64,000 nt of DNA from Spirochaetales bacterium (GCA_016936295.1 JAFGYD010000215.1:1-64000); one strand, 5' to 3'; positions 18,839-28,185 are shown, numbered from the stretch's first letter. Numbers and translations: made by a program. The notes: generated by a model not told the origin, from the letters alone.

Positions 18839-19609
18839 ATTTCTTTTAACAAATGTACAAGTAATAAATCGTTTTAGAACTTTTGGAGTTGTTAACCATT
18901 TAATTGAAACTCCATTTTTTTTATTTGATAGAATTTTATTTACAAGAAAAGATGTAACAATATCTGGTTTGTCTGCTAGTATATTGTACATTTTTATCTG
19001 CCGATCCCTTTCCTGGCTATTTTCCGGAAGGGATTTTTTTAACAGATCTGTGATTACTATACCTGGGCTTAAAAGTCCAATTTTTACCTTTGAGTCTTTA
19101 TACTCTTTAGATACTGACTGTGTAAAATATGTAACAGCTCTTTTAGTTGCTCCATAAACAGGCATTTTTTCAGTCATCATATTATTACTTCCATATCCTT
19201 CCATATTGTAAATAAACCCACCACGATCTTTCATGTTTTTTATTGCCACCTGTGTTCCGTAAATTGTGGCTTTAAGGTTTAAATCGATTACTTGTGAAAT
19301 ATTAGTATTTGTCTGATTTTCTATAGTTTCATGTTCCTGATTCATTCCTGCGTTATTAATCCATATATCAACTTTGCCAAAAAATCTTTCTGCTTCCCAA
19401 AACATTCTATCTACAGAATTATAGCAAGTTACATCGCAGGCATATATATGAATAAGGTTCCTGGGGTAGTGGTTGTGTAACTCTCTGTATAGCTCTCCGC
19501 AAAACATTCTGTCTCTTCCATTTATTAATACATTGTGACCATTATTTAGAAAAGCTTTTGCTAAACCAAGTCCAATTCCTCGTGTACTCCCTGTTATAAC
19601 TATATTCAT
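18827..19609 (-). CDS. Short-chain dehydrogenase/reductase
   Basis: The 260-residue Rossmann-fold oxidoreductase has the nucleotide-binding TGSTRGIG (residues 6-13), NNAG, and the catalytic YGATK (YxxxK). The residue cluster NGRDR after the second strand, with Arg after the glycine, suggests NADP(H) preference. Substrate is unknown. It starts within the stop of the patatin gene (4-bp overlap), so both are one transcription unit, hinting at a lipid-related substrate. Confidence 0.9.
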   Translation of the reverse strand: MNIVITGSTRGIGLGLAKAFLNNGHNVLINGRDRMFCGELYRELHNHYPRNLIHIYACDVTCYNSVDRMFWEAERFFGKVDIWINNAGMNQEHETIENQTNTNISQVIDLNLKATIYGTQVAIKNMKDRGGFIYNMEGYGSNNMMTEKMPVYGATKRAVTYFTQSVSKEYKDSKVKIGLLSPGIVITDLLKKSLPENSQERDRQIKMYNILADKPDIVTSFLVNKILSNKKNGVSIKWLTTPKVLKRFITCTFVKRNLFV

Positions 19610-21525
19610 TCTTTTTCCTTATACTTGTTGATTTTACTTTTTAATTCTAAATATTGCTCATTACTACTTATAATTTCTTGAACTCTGTTGTTTATCTCGT
19701 TTTGTGCCGTATTTGATAGAGCCCAACCTAGAGGTGCTTTATTTGTTAAGCTGTTATTGTCTAACGAAAAAGTGTAAAAATTTCCATCCAGCGTATTAAC
19801 TAGTGTCTCCAATTTGTTCAAGGAGTTAAAAGTATGGGCATCTCTTGTTTGTACCATTGTGTATATTGGAGCCATTAGCTGATAAAAAAGTGATTTGCCT
19901 GATTTTGAAAGATCCAGAGTCTCGTTATTATTAGTTATATATATTACAATTGGATTTTTTATTTTAGCTTCCATTATTATATCATATATTGTATTTGCTC
20001 CAGAATTATCAAAGTATCCTCCATCGACAAGACCAAGGACTTCATTTGTTGGACTATGCAAAATTCCTGCTGGTCCTACATAGGGAAATCTTGCAGAAAG
20101 TAGAGATGCAGTACTTACTTTAAAGCTTTTGTTTTGTTCTAAGTAGTTATAACTGTATAGATCTTCAATTAATGTGTTTTTTAGTTTCAGGCTACCTATA
20201 CTAAATGGTATCCCATTTTCAACACGTGTTATATTTATAAAAAGTGATGGAGTGTAACCATCTCCTTCCCACAAACTTTCAATTGGTTGCTTAAACTGAC
20301 TACTGTTTGTCTCTTTTTCCCAGAACTCTTCCCAAACTCTTTCAAAAACCTTTGCGTGGTCAAAACTTTGTATTGGTACCGGAAGTAATAGTTGTAATAC
20401 TCCCCGGGTAAACATCGCAGCAATAACAGGGGAGAGATAATCTTTCCCAACAACTTTTTTTACAATTCTCTCATAATCTTTGGTATCAATATTTTTATTA
20501 TTTAAAAGAGATAGATATACAGTTGCGCCAAAAGTTCCTCCGGAAACACCACTAATACCGTAAATAAAATTATTAAAGCCTTCAATATTATTTGTAATTC
20601 CTGCAAGTAGAGAACTACTCCAATAAGCAGCTCTAATTCCCCCTCCTTCCGACAGAATAAAAACTGTAGGTTTACTATTACTAAAATTACTACTATAAAA
20701 TTGTGAAACTGTTTCCCTCTCTCTCTTGTCTCCATCTATTTTTGTTAATTGTTTATTTCCGTTAAAATTACTAAATATAAATATAATAAGACCCAGAATT
20801 AAAAATGTTGACTTCCTAAATCTTAATCCTAAATATTTTATCCAATACAATGGAGGAATCCATACTGTAAAAATAATAACCAGGAGTGTTGCCGCATCCC
20901 CAAGAAACTGTGTAGACTTAATTGGAGCTACAGTTATTAATAGTAGTAATATTGCTGAAATCAGGGTTGAGTATAACAATATTAATTTTGAACTTTTTGG
21001 TAAATTTTTAAAAGGAATTATTCCATTTACTTCCTGCAGGTTTGAAGTTGTCTCTCCAATTGTACCTAAATTTAAAAAATTTCTTCGATAAGTTACAAAG
21101 AGTATAAAAAGCACACCTAAAATTAGATAGATTATACCTATAATGAAAAGAGGAACTCTTCCATCATTGATACTTGGAATATTTATACCCTGGGTAATTG
21201 TTGCAATTGATATTAAAAAGAGGGGAAATGAACCAGTTATTCTAGGTATAATTTTTATAACAATGATATCCAATTCCGAGAGGTGTCTCTCTTTATGATA
21301 CTCCATATAATAAAAGACTCTTGGCCAATACCAGTTAAATAATGCCCAAATTATTCCAATTAATGAGAAGAAGAAATATTGAAAGAAATTCCCAAAGTTT
21401 CCAAGAGCAATAATGGCATCCTTAGCTTGTGGTACTTTTAAAAAAATAATTGCCATTAATAAACATATTGATAATGATATTTTTGATATAGATAATATTC
21501 TAAAAAATTTTTGCAATCGAGTCAT
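19606..21525 (-). CDS. Membrane-anchored patatin-like phospholipase
   Basis: The 639-residue protein begins with about six hydrophobic segments in residues 12-255, followed by a patatin domain from about residue 285. The catalytic features are present: oxyanion-hole glycines in SEGGGIRAA, the nucleophile S328 in GISGVSGG, and D501 in VDGGYFDN, giving the Ser-Asp dyad of patatin lipases. It probably hydrolyses phospholipid or lysophospholipid acyl esters at the membrane. The long polytopic N-terminus is unlike soluble bacterial patatins. It is co-transcribed with the short-chain dehydrogenase. Confidence 0.87.
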   Translation of the reverse strand: MTRLQKFFRILSISKISLSICLLMAIIFLKVPQAKDAIIALGNFGNFFQYFFFSLIGIIWALFNWYWPRVFYYMEYHKERHLSELDIIVIKIIPRITGSFPLFLISIATITQGINIPSINDGRVPLFIIGIIYLILGVLFILFVTYRRNFLNLGTIGETTSNLQEVNGIIPFKNLPKSSKLILLYSTLISAILLLLITVAPIKSTQFLGDAATLLVIIFTVWIPPLYWIKYLGLRFRKSTFLILGLIIFIFSNFNGNKQLTKIDGDKRERETVSQFYSSNFSNSKPTVFILSEGGGIRAAYWSSSLLAGITNNIEGFNNFIYGISGVSGGTFGATVYLSLLNNKNIDTKDYERIVKKVVGKDYLSPVIAAMFTRGVLQLLLPVPIQSFDHAKVFERVWEEFWEKETNSSQFKQPIESLWEGDGYTPSLFINITRVENGIPFSIGSLKLKNTLIEDLYSYNYLEQNKSFKVSTASLLSARFPYVGPAGILHSPTNEVLGLVDGGYFDNSGANTIYDIIMEAKIKNPIVIYITNNNETLDLSKSGKSLFYQLMAPIYTMVQTRDAHTFNSLNKLETLVNTLDGNFYTFSLDNNSLTNKAPLGWALSNTAQNEINNRVQEIISSNEQYLELKSKINKYKEKE

Positions 21526-21571
21526 GGGACATTATAAGTGTAAAACCCAAATAATTTCCAGTTTTTTATAA

Positions 21572-21601
21572 ATAAAAAACCGTCAGTATATTTCTGACGG
21601 C
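21572..21601 (-). terminator. Rho-independent terminator after serA
   Basis: Read on the minus strand, CCGTCAG (21600-21594), a 7-nt loop and CTGACGG (21586-21580) are followed by a T-run at 21579-21574. It lies about 20 bases beyond the serA stop and ends the rex-serC-serA unit. Confidence 0.9.
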
Positions 21602-21621
21602 TTTCATGTAATTTATATTAA

Positions 21622-22779
21622 TTAGATTGCTCTAGCTAGAACTACTCCATTAAGTTTCTTAACTTTCTCTTCTACAGATTTAGCATCCTTATCGGTATTA
21701 ACTATTACATAGGTAACATCCCCTCTTGTTTTACTAATCATGTCTGTAGATGATATCCCAGCGGATTTTAATTCTGCTGTTACATCTGTCAGAAGCTCGG
21801 AATTTCCTTTTGCACAAGCTGTGATTCTTTTCCCATTTACAGGAAGAGTTACATTAGGAAAGTTTACAGAATTAATAACATTTCCAGTTTCCAGATAAAT
21901 AGAAACTTGATTTACAACCATTTTTGCACAATTTTCTTCAGATTCAGGAGATGATGCACCTAAGTGTGGTATCGGTATAATATTATCAACATTTAAAAGT
22001 GCTTCTGTAGGGAAATCGGTAATATATTTTGCTACTTTACCTGATTTAACTGCTGCTACCATATCTGCATCTTTTATTAATCCGCCTCTAGCAAAGTTAA
22101 CTATTCTAATACCTTCTTTACATTTCTCGAATAAAGCAGCATTAAACATCCCTTTTGTGTCACTATTAACAGGAAGGTGAAGAGATAGGTAATCTGCTAC
22201 TGCAAATATCTCCTCCATTGTCTCTTTTATAACAACATTTGAACTTAAATTAGCCTTAGCTTCAGGTGATATAAATGGATCATAACCCAATACTTTCATA
22301 CCAAGTGCATCACATGCATTTGCAACTAAACCACCAATAGCTCCTAAACCAATAACTCCAATTGTTTTTTCCATTATTTCTGGACCTTCGAAGTTAGATT
22401 TTCCTTTTTCTACTTGTGCTGGAACATCTGTTTCACCATCTTTTAATGTTTGAGCCCAGGTAATAGATTCGTAAACTCTTCTAGATGACATAAAAAGTGC
22501 AGCCAATACCAACTCTTTAACAGCGTTCGCATTTGCTCCTGGTGCATTAAAAACTACTATCCCTTGGTCTGTACATCTATCAGAAGGCACATTGTTTGTT
22601 CCAGCTCCAGCTCGACCAATAGCTTTAATTGTTGATGGAAATTCTGTTTCTAATAAATTGTAACTTCTTAAAATAATTCCATCTGCATCTTTGTGGTTTT
22701 CATTTATATCATATTTCGCTTTGTCAAAAAGTGACAAACCTTTATCTGAAATTTTATTATATGTTTGAATCTTGTACAT
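21622..22779 (-). CDS. serA: D-3-phosphoglycerate dehydrogenase
   Basis: The 385-residue enzyme oxidises 3-phosphoglycerate to 3-phosphohydroxypyruvate with NAD+, the first step of serine synthesis. Visible motifs are the Rossmann GVIGLGAIGG, the substrate/NAD region NFARGGLI with its Arg, and the catalytic His in IPHLGASSPES. A C-terminal ACT-like domain (about residues 315-385) fits allosteric control by serine. The length corresponds to the short form with one ACT domain. It lies 11 bp after serC, and the serC-serA order behind rex suggests one operon. Confidence 0.95.
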   Translation of the reverse strand: MYKIQTYNKISDKGLSLFDKAKYDINENHKDADGIILRSYNLLETEFPSTIKAIGRAGAGTNNVPSDRCTDQGIVVFNAPGANANAVKELVLAALFMSSRRVYESITWAQTLKDGETDVPAQVEKGKSNFEGPEIMEKTIGVIGLGAIGGLVANACDALGMKVLGYDPFISPEAKANLSSNVVIKETMEEIFAVADYLSLHLPVNSDTKGMFNAALFEKCKEGIRIVNFARGGLIKDADMVAAVKSGKVAKYITDFPTEALLNVDNIIPIPHLGASSPESEENCAKMVVNQVSIYLETGNVINSVNFPNVTLPVNGKRITACAKGNSELLTDVTAELKSAGISSTDMISKTRGDVTYVIVNTDKDAKSVEEKVKKLNGVVLARAI

Positions 22780-22790
22780 TATTATTCCTT

Positions 22791-23867
22791 TTAGCTGTTT
22801 GCTTTCTCAAATTCTTTCATAAAGTTTACTAGTTTTTCTACACCTTCATAAGGCATAGCATTATAGATCGATGCTCTCATACCACCAACAGATCTGTGTC
22901 CTTTTAGTGTAGTTAAGCCTTGTGCTGTAGCTTCTTTTATAAATTTTGCATCCAGTTCTTCATTTCCTGTTACAAACGGAACATTCATTAAAGATCTATC
23001 CTCTTTTTTTGCTGTACCTTTGAACATTTTTGATTCGTCCAGGAAGTTATATAGTAGATTTGCTTTTTTCAGGTTATTTTCGTAAATACCTTGAATCCCA
23101 CCCTTTGATTTAATCCATTTTAAAACTTTTCCTAAAATATATATGGCATAAGTTGGAGGTGTATTATACATAGATTCATTTTCTTCGTGAATTTTATATT
23201 GTAACATTGTAGGTGTACCTTCTACATGTTTTCCTATTAAATCCTCTCTAACTATTACAAGAGTTACACCTGCAGGACCCAAGTTTTTTTGAGCACCAGC
23301 AAAAATCAAGCCAAAATCAGCAACATTTACAGGTTCAGACATAATATTTGAAGACATGTCTGCAACCAATGGGATATTTCCTGTTTTGGGGAATTCTGTA
23401 AATCTTGTTCCATAAATTGTATTGTTAGACGCAACATACACATAGTCTGCATCATTGGATAATGTGTATTCTTTTGGTATATATGTAAAAGTATCAGCTT
23501 CGGAGGATGCTACAACATTAGCTTTTCCTATAAATCCAATCTCTTTAATCGCTTTTTTTGTCCACGCACCAGTATTTATTACGTCAACTTTTCCACCTTT
23601 TTTCATAAGGTTTGCCGGAATCATAGCAAATTGAGTTGATGCTCCACCTTGTAAAAATAAAACTTTGTAATTGTCTGGAACATTCATTACTTCTCTTACA
23701 AGTTTTTCTGCTTCTTCGTAGATAGCAACAAACTCTTTGGATCTGTGACTCATTTCCATTACCGACATACCAGAGCCTTGGTAGTCTAGCATTTCTGATG
23801 CTGCTTCTTTTAATACTTCTTCTGGTAGCATTGCAGGTCCTGCGGCAAAATTAAAAACTCTTTTCAT
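22791..23867 (-). CDS. serC: Phosphoserine aminotransferase
   Basis: The 358-residue PLP enzyme begins NFAAGPAMLPEEVL, the N-terminal signature of SerC. LQGGASTQFAMIPANL provides phosphate-binding residues, and the PLP lysine lies in FAGAQKNLGPAG. It transfers the amino group from glutamate to 3-phosphohydroxypyruvate. AGGAG precedes the start, 9 bp after the rex stop. No serB is in the window. Confidence 0.96.
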   Translation of the reverse strand: MKRVFNFAAGPAMLPEEVLKEAASEMLDYQGSGMSVMEMSHRSKEFVAIYEEAEKLVREVMNVPDNYKVLFLQGGASTQFAMIPANLMKKGGKVDVINTGAWTKKAIKEIGFIGKANVVASSEADTFTYIPKEYTLSNDADYVYVASNNTIYGTRFTEFPKTGNIPLVADMSSNIMSEPVNVADFGLIFAGAQKNLGPAGVTLVIVREDLIGKHVEGTPTMLQYKIHEENESMYNTPPTYAIYILGKVLKWIKSKGGIQGIYENNLKKANLLYNFLDESKMFKGTAKKEDRSLMNVPFVTGNEELDAKFIKEATAQGLTTLKGHRSVGGMRASIYNAMPYEGVEKLVNFMKEFEKANS

Positions 23868-23876
23868 ATTACTCTC

Positions 23877-24530
23877 CTAAAGTTTGTTTTTTTCATATTG
23901 TGATATAAATGCTGATAAAATATTAAATTCACCAGCAATAAATATATTTCTAATAAAAACATCATCCCTGTTTATCTCTATTAATACCGGGGAGAAGTTT
24001 ATAATACCTTTAATGCCACAATCTATTAAATCGTGGGCTACTTTTCTGGCACTATCCTGTGGAACTGTGATAATCCCAATTTTTATATTCTCTCTTTCTA
24101 TAACTTCTTTAAGTTTCGCCATTGGATAAAGATCCATATCTGTTCTTGTGGATTTTAGTTTTTCCGGGTTATTATCAAAACCGGCAATAACAGCGTACTG
24201 ATTTGAGTAGAATCCATTTTTTGTGGTTATTACATTTCCAAGTCTACCCATTCCAACAATACAAGCCTTTTTATACTTATTAAACCCTAGGTATTCGGCA
24301 ATTATGTTTTTAAGGATAGATATTTCATAGCCATTACCTGTACCTGCTTGTCTGAGAAAACTAATATCTTTTCTAATTGTATGGGATGGGACTCCCAGAA
24401 GTTTACCTATTTCGGCTGAAAAAATTTTGGTTTTTCCTTCCTGTTCCAGGTTTTCTAAAAGCACATAAAGAGTTGATAACCTTACAATAGCAGGTTTAGG
24501 AATGATAACTTTGTCTACATCCTTTTTCAT
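23877..24530 (-). CDS. rex: Redox-sensing transcriptional repressor Rex
   Basis: The 217-residue protein has an N-terminal winged helix (IPKPAIVRLSTLYVLLENL, then SAEIGKLLGVPSHTIRKDIS) and a Rossmann NAD(H)-binding domain with VGMGRLGN. Rex binds DNA when NADH/NAD+ is low and is released by NADH. An upstream in-frame ATG at 24593 exists. The start at 24530 is preferred because TGGAG precedes it and it matches the usual Rex length. It is the first gene of rex-serC-serA. A GTGAA-N4-TTCAC palindrome 11 bases upstream of the start matches the Rex operator core, so autoregulation is likely. Coupling serine synthesis, which yields NADH, to Rex is logical but inferred. Confidence 0.93.
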   Translation of the reverse strand: MKKDVDKVIIPKPAIVRLSTLYVLLENLEQEGKTKIFSAEIGKLLGVPSHTIRKDISFLRQAGTGNGYEISILKNIIAEYLGFNKYKKACIVGMGRLGNVITTKNGFYSNQYAVIAGFDNNPEKLKSTRTDMDLYPMAKLKEVIERENIKIGIITVPQDSARKVAHDLIDCGIKGIINFSPVLIEINRDDVFIRNIFIAGEFNILSAFISQYEKNKL

Positions 24531-24540
24531 ATCAACTCCA

Positions 24541-24554
24541 GTGAATAATTTCAC
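24541..24554. promoter_or_regulatory. Predicted Rex operator
   Basis: GTGAATAATTTCAC has perfect 5-bp arms in the form GTGAA-N4-TTCAC, the core of the Rex operator known from Gram-positive bacteria (TGTGAAC-N2-GTTCACA). It lies between the predicted rex promoter and the rex start codon. Confidence 0.65.
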
Positions 24555-24565
24555 GATATCACAAT

Positions 24566-24593
24566 AATATAAAAATATATCGAAAGCTGTCAA
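24566..24593 (-). promoter_or_regulatory. Predicted promoter of rex-serC-serA
   Basis: On the minus strand a consensus TTGACA (24593-24588) is followed after 16 bp by TATATT (24571-24566). Transcription would begin near 24558, placing the Rex-like palindrome at the very start of the transcript. Confidence 0.6.
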
Positions 24594-24628
24594 TGAGAAT
24601 TATAAATATTTGATTCAAAATTCTTTAC

Positions 24629-24658
24629 TTGACAATTAAGATAAAATGTCTTTAATAT
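24629..24658 (+). promoter_or_regulatory. Predicted promoter of the riboflavin operon
   Basis: TTGACA (24629-24634) is followed by TTTAAT or TAATAT (16-18 bp spacer, 24651-24658), just before the FMN riboswitch. Confidence 0.6.
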
Positions 24659-24664
24659 GAAATA

Positions 24665-24799
24665 AAATTTTCAGGGTCGGGTGAGTCTTTTTGACAAATC
24701 CCAACTGGTGGTTACAGTCCACGACTCCGTAAAAAACTTTTACGGACTGATCTGGTGAAATTCCAGAACCAACGGTATAGTCCGGATGGAAGAAAATGA
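24665..24799 (+). promoter_or_regulatory. FMN riboswitch (RFN element)
   Basis: The conserved RFN blocks occur in order: CAGGGTCGGGTGA, ACTGGTGGTTACAGTCCACGA, a variable hairpin CCGTAAAA/TTTTACGG, GATCTGGTGAAATTCCAGAA, CCAACGGTATAGTCCGGATGG and AGAAAATG. The closing helix P1 pairs ATTTTC near 24667 with GAAAAT near 24792. It binds flavin mononucleotide and should switch off the downstream rib genes. No clear intrinsic terminator follows within the 50 bases before the ribD start, so control of translation is more likely than attenuation; this is inference. Confidence 0.97.
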
Positions 24800-24852
24800 C
24801 AATATAATCATATCTATTTCTTTTTATCATGCCCTATAACAGGAGGTCCTCT

Positions 24853-25887
24853 TTGGACAAGAAATTTATGTTAAGGGCAGTTGATCTTGCCCTAAATGGC
24901 AAGGGTAAAGTTTCTCCAAATCCTTTAGTTGGTTCAGTTATAGTAAAAAATGGTTCTATTATAGGTGAAGGATTTCACGGTTTCTACGGTGATTCTCATG
25001 CAGAAATTAATGCATTAAATTCATGTACTGAATCACCTAAGGGTGGAACACTATACTGCAATTTAGAACCATGTTCTACTTCCTATCCAGGGAAAATAAA
25101 TCCACCATGTTGCGAAGCTATAATTAAAGCTGAAATTAAAAGGGTTGTTATTGGACAGATAGATCCAAATCCAATGGTCTCCGGGGCTGGTATTAACATC
25201 TTGAAAGCGGCAGGAATAGGCGTGATTACCGGGATTGAGCTGGAAGAGTGTTTAAAGCTAAATACAGGTTTTAACTGCGTTATGTTAAATAACAGACCTT
25301 TTGTACATTTAAAATGGGCTCAAACTCTGGATGGTAGAATTGCATCTAAAAATGGTGAATCAAAATGGATTACAAACCTAGATTGCAGGATCGATTCACA
25401 TTTACATCGTTCAAATTCAGATTCTATACTTGTTGGAACAAAAACACTTATAAATGATAACCCAACATTAACAACACGTTACGGTTTCGCGCCATCACCC
25501 AGACCTATTATTTTAAGTAAGGAAATTACCGGGACTAGTAATTTGGAAGTATGTAAAAATAATCCCTTATATCTCAATTACAGTCACAATACGAATCCGC
25601 CAATATCAAAAATTTTAGAGGATATAAAAAAAGAAGGGTTAAACTCTGTTTTTGTAGAAGGGGGTGCTTCTTTAATAACATCTTTTCTAAACAGTAACTT
25701 ATGGGACCGGATAACAGTATACACAGCACCCAGGATTTTAGGAGAAGGTTTAAACTCTGTTGGAGATCTTAATATCTTACATCCCGACTCGTCTATTACA
25801 TTTAGCAGAACTGAGATTCGTATAATTGATAATCATATTATTTTTAATGGCTGGAATAAAGGGAGTTTTCTATGTTTACAGGATTAG
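24853..25887 (+). CDS. ribD: Bifunctional diaminohydroxyphosphoribosylaminopyrimidine deaminase/reductase
   Basis: The protein has 344 residues. The N-terminal deaminase carries the zinc motifs HAEINAL and PCSTSYPGKINPPCCEA. The C-terminal reductase begins near HLKWAQTLDGRIAS and includes VFVEGGASLITSFL. It performs the second and third steps of riboflavin synthesis. The start is taken as TTG 24853 because AGGAGG (24841-24846) sits 6 bases upstream and no such site precedes the in-frame ATG at 24829 or 24868. It overlaps ribE by 16 bp and is controlled by the FMN riboswitch. Confidence 0.95.
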   Translation: MDKKFMLRAVDLALNGKGKVSPNPLVGSVIVKNGSIIGEGFHGFYGDSHAEINALNSCTESPKGGTLYCNLEPCSTSYPGKINPPCCEAIIKAEIKRVVIGQIDPNPMVSGAGINILKAAGIGVITGIELEECLKLNTGFNCVMLNNRPFVHLKWAQTLDGRIASKNGESKWITNLDCRIDSHLHRSNSDSILVGTKTLINDNPTLTTRYGFAPSPRPIILSKEITGTSNLEVCKNNPLYLNYSHNTNPPISKILEDIKKEGLNSVFVEGGASLITSFLNSNLWDRITVYTAPRILGEGLNSVGDLNILHPDSSITFSRTEIRIIDNHIIFNGWNKGSFLCLQD

Positions 25888-26495
25888 TTCAAGAAGTTGG
25901 AAAAGTTCTTAATAGAGTAAATCTGCATAATGCTGTCCGGCTAACTATTAGCGCAAGTAAAGTTATACAAAATTGTAATACAGGAGATTCCATAGCTATA
26001 AATGGTGTCTGTCAGACTGTAACTCTATTTGATAAAACCTCTTTCTCCGTTGATGTTTTAAGTGAATCTCTAAGAAAAACAAATTTAAAAACATTAAAAA
26101 TTGGGAGTATTGTCAATCTTGAATCATCTTTAACTGTTGGGGATAAAATTGGAGGACATTTCGTTTTGGGACATGTTCAGGATACTGGAACCGTAGTAAA
26201 AATTATTAAATCTGGTATAAATACCTTTTTAGAGATTAAGGTTTCTAAAAATCTTATGGAATATATGTTAGCTGAAGGGTCTGTTTGTATAGATGGATTA
26301 AGTTTGACAATTTCGAGGATTTATTTCGATTCAATACAAATTAATATAATTCCCCATACTTTATTAAATACTAAAGTAGCTAATTACAAAGTAGGGGATT
26401 TAGTAAATATTGAACCGGATATATTGATTAAAGGTATTAAAAACAATCATCAAAGTTCTTTAACTGTAGAGAAACTATTAAGTTGGGGGTATTAA
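25872..26495 (+). CDS. ribE: Riboflavin synthase alpha chain
   Basis: The 207-residue protein contains two lumazine-binding repeats. The first begins MFTGLVQEVGKV with the conserved NGVCQTVTLF. The second begins GHFVLGHVQDTGTV, with the DGLSLTI motif. It dismutates two 6,7-dimethyl-8-ribityllumazine molecules to riboflavin. Its start lies inside ribD, so the two are translationally coupled, and ribBA follows after 3 bp. Confidence 0.96.
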   Translation: MFTGLVQEVGKVLNRVNLHNAVRLTISASKVIQNCNTGDSIAINGVCQTVTLFDKTSFSVDVLSESLRKTNLKTLKIGSIVNLESSLTVGDKIGGHFVLGHVQDTGTVVKIIKSGINTFLEIKVSKNLMEYMLAEGSVCIDGLSLTISRIYFDSIQINIIPHTLLNTKVANYKVGDLVNIEPDILIKGIKNNHQSSLTVEKLLSWGY

Positions 26496-26498
26496 ATA

Positions 26499-27668
26499 AT
26501 GAGAAACAGTATAGAAGAAGCATTAGAAGATATTAAAAATGGGCGAATGATAGTTGTTACCGATTCTGAGAATAGAGAAAATGAGGGTGATCTTGTAATG
26601 GCTGCTGATTTTGTAACAGCAGAACATATAAATTTTATGTCAATATATGGAAAAGGGTTAATTTGTGCCCCCATTAATAAAGATATAGCTAATCAGTTTA
26701 ATTTAACTCCCATGATAAACGAAGAAGATAAACATGGAACAGCATTTACAGTCTCCTGCGATTTAAGAATTGGAACAACCACCGGAATATCTGCCATGGA
26801 CAGAGCTATAACAATTAAAGCCCTAACGAATAAAGATCTAACTAAAAGTGATTTTGTAAGACCGGGACATATATTTCCACTTATTGCAAAGGAGGGTGGG
26901 GTACTAGAACGGGAAGGGCATACCGAGGCTGCAGTAGATTTAGCTTCTCTTGCAGGCTGTTCTCCTTGTGGAGTTATTTGTGAAATCATCAATGACGATG
27001 GAACTATGGCAAGAGGTAGGGATTTAGAATATTTTTGTAAAAAACACAAACTTAAATGGATCACTATAGAGGCTTTAAAGGAGTATAAGAAAGAGCTTTT
27101 TACCAAGAAACCAATACTTATTCCAACTGAATATGGGGATTTTTATATGGAGACAATAGATAATCCTAATAATAGAGATATGCCACATCTATTTATATAC
27201 AAAGAGTTGAATTCTACACCATTAAATGTACGTATTCACTCTGAATGTTTAACAGGAGACCTTTTTGGATCTTTAAGATGCGATTGTGGCAAACAGCTAA
27301 AAGAGTCCTTTAAATATATAAGCCATTATGGAGGGGCTATTCTTTATTTAAGGCAAGAGGGTAGGGGTATAGGTTTGGTTAATAAATTAAGGGCTTATAA
27401 TTTACAGGATAATGGTCTTGATACCCTGGATGCTAATTTAAAATTAGGTTTCAAAGCAGACGAAAGAGAGTATTCAATTGCATGTGACGCACTTAAAACC
27501 CGGGGATATTCCCAGGTGAATTTAATTACAAATAATCCTGAAAAAGTTAAAGGAGTAGAAACGCATGGGATTAGGGTTGTAAATAGAATTCCCTTGAAAA
27601 TGGAATCGTGCAAAAGTAACCAGAAATATTTAAATACAAAGAGAGATAGGATGGGACATCTTCTCTAG
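26499..27668 (+). CDS. ribBA: Bifunctional 3,4-dihydroxy-2-butanone-4-phosphate synthase/GTP cyclohydrolase II
   Basis: The protein has 389 residues. Residues 1-200 are DHBP synthase (acidic loop [11 protein letters not shown], then [14 protein letters not shown]). Residues 205-389 are GTP cyclohydrolase II with the zinc site [18 protein letters not shown] and the [10 protein letters not shown] motif. It supplies both branches of riboflavin synthesis, opening GTP and converting ribulose 5-phosphate. It lies between ribE and ribH in the FMN-riboswitch operon. Confidence 0.97.
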   Translation: MRNSIEEALEDIKNGRMIVVTDSENRENEGDLVMAADFVTAEHINFMSIYGKGLICAPINKDIANQFNLTPMINEEDKHGTAFTVSCDLRIGTTTGISAMDRAITIKALTNKDLTKSDFVRPGHIFPLIAKEGGVLEREGHTEAAVDLASLAGCSPCGVICEIINDDGTMARGRDLEYFCKKHKLKWITIEALKEYKKELFTKKPILIPTEYGDFYMETIDNPNNRDMPHLFIYKELNSTPLNVRIHSECLTGDLFGSLRCDCGKQLKESFKYISHYGGAILYLRQEGRGIGLVNKLRAYNLQDNGLDTLDANLKLGFKADEREYSIACDALKTRGYSQVNLITNNPEKVKGVETHGIRVVNRIPLKMESCKSNQKYLNTKRDRMGHLL

Positions 27669-27682
27669 TTATAGGAGTTTAT

Positions 27683-28144
27683 ATGAAAGAGTTAAATGGA
27701 AATTTAAATGCAAATGGAATTAGATTTGGAATAATTGTTGCCAGATTTAATAGTTTTATTACTGAAAGATTACTTGAAGGAGCCATTGACTGTATAAAAC
27801 GTCATGGAGGAAATGATTCTTTAATTGATGTTGCCAGAGTTCCTGGAGCATTTGAGATTCCATTAGCATCTAGTAAAATGGCTAAAAGTGGAAATTATGA
27901 CGCTATAATCTGTTTAGGTGCGGTTATTCGAGGAGCAACAAGTCATTACGATTATGTTTGTAATGAGGCTGTAAAAGGAATCTCTCAAGTTTCTCTACAA
28001 AATACAATTCCTGTTATGTTTGGAATATTAACAACAGATACAATAGAGCAGGCAATAGAGAGGGCTGGAACTAAAGCAGGTAATAAAGGTTTTGATTCAG
28101 CACTAGGTGCTATAGAAATGGTTAATTTACTAAGAGAATTTTGA
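27683..28144 (+). CDS. ribH: 6,7-dimethyl-8-ribityllumazine synthase
   Basis: The 153-residue protein is of the usual length. It contains [42 protein letters not shown] and [14 protein letters not shown], the substrate-binding segments of lumazine synthase. It condenses the ribityl-aminouracil with 3,4-dihydroxy-2-butanone 4-phosphate and usually forms 60-subunit or pentameric shells. It is the last gene of the rib operon, followed by a terminator. Confidence 0.97.
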   Translation: MKELNGNLNANGIRFGIIVARFNSFITERLLEGAIDCIKRHGGNDSLIDVARVPGAFEIPLASSKMAKSGNYDAIICLGAVIRGATSHYDYVCNEAVKGISQVSLQNTIPVMFGILTTDTIEQAIERAGTKAGNKGFDSALGAIEMVNLLREF

Positions 28145-28185
28145 ACTGTTGTAGTAGAGGTTTATACCTCTACTACAGTTTTTTT
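28145..28185 (+). terminator. Terminator after ribH
   Basis: GTAGTAGAGG (28151-28160), a 6-nt loop and CCTCTACTAC (28167-28176) form a perfect 10-bp stem, with outer AACTG/CAGTT pairing across a bulge, followed by TTTTTTT. It sits between convergent ribH and aspS; on the minus strand the T-run is weak. Confidence 0.9.

Noticed and set aside
24636-24830. Open frame of 64 codons on the minus strand across the rib leader
   Set aside because: It lies wholly over the FMN riboswitch, whose conserved RNA blocks explain the sequence; no ribosome binding site or protein family supports it.
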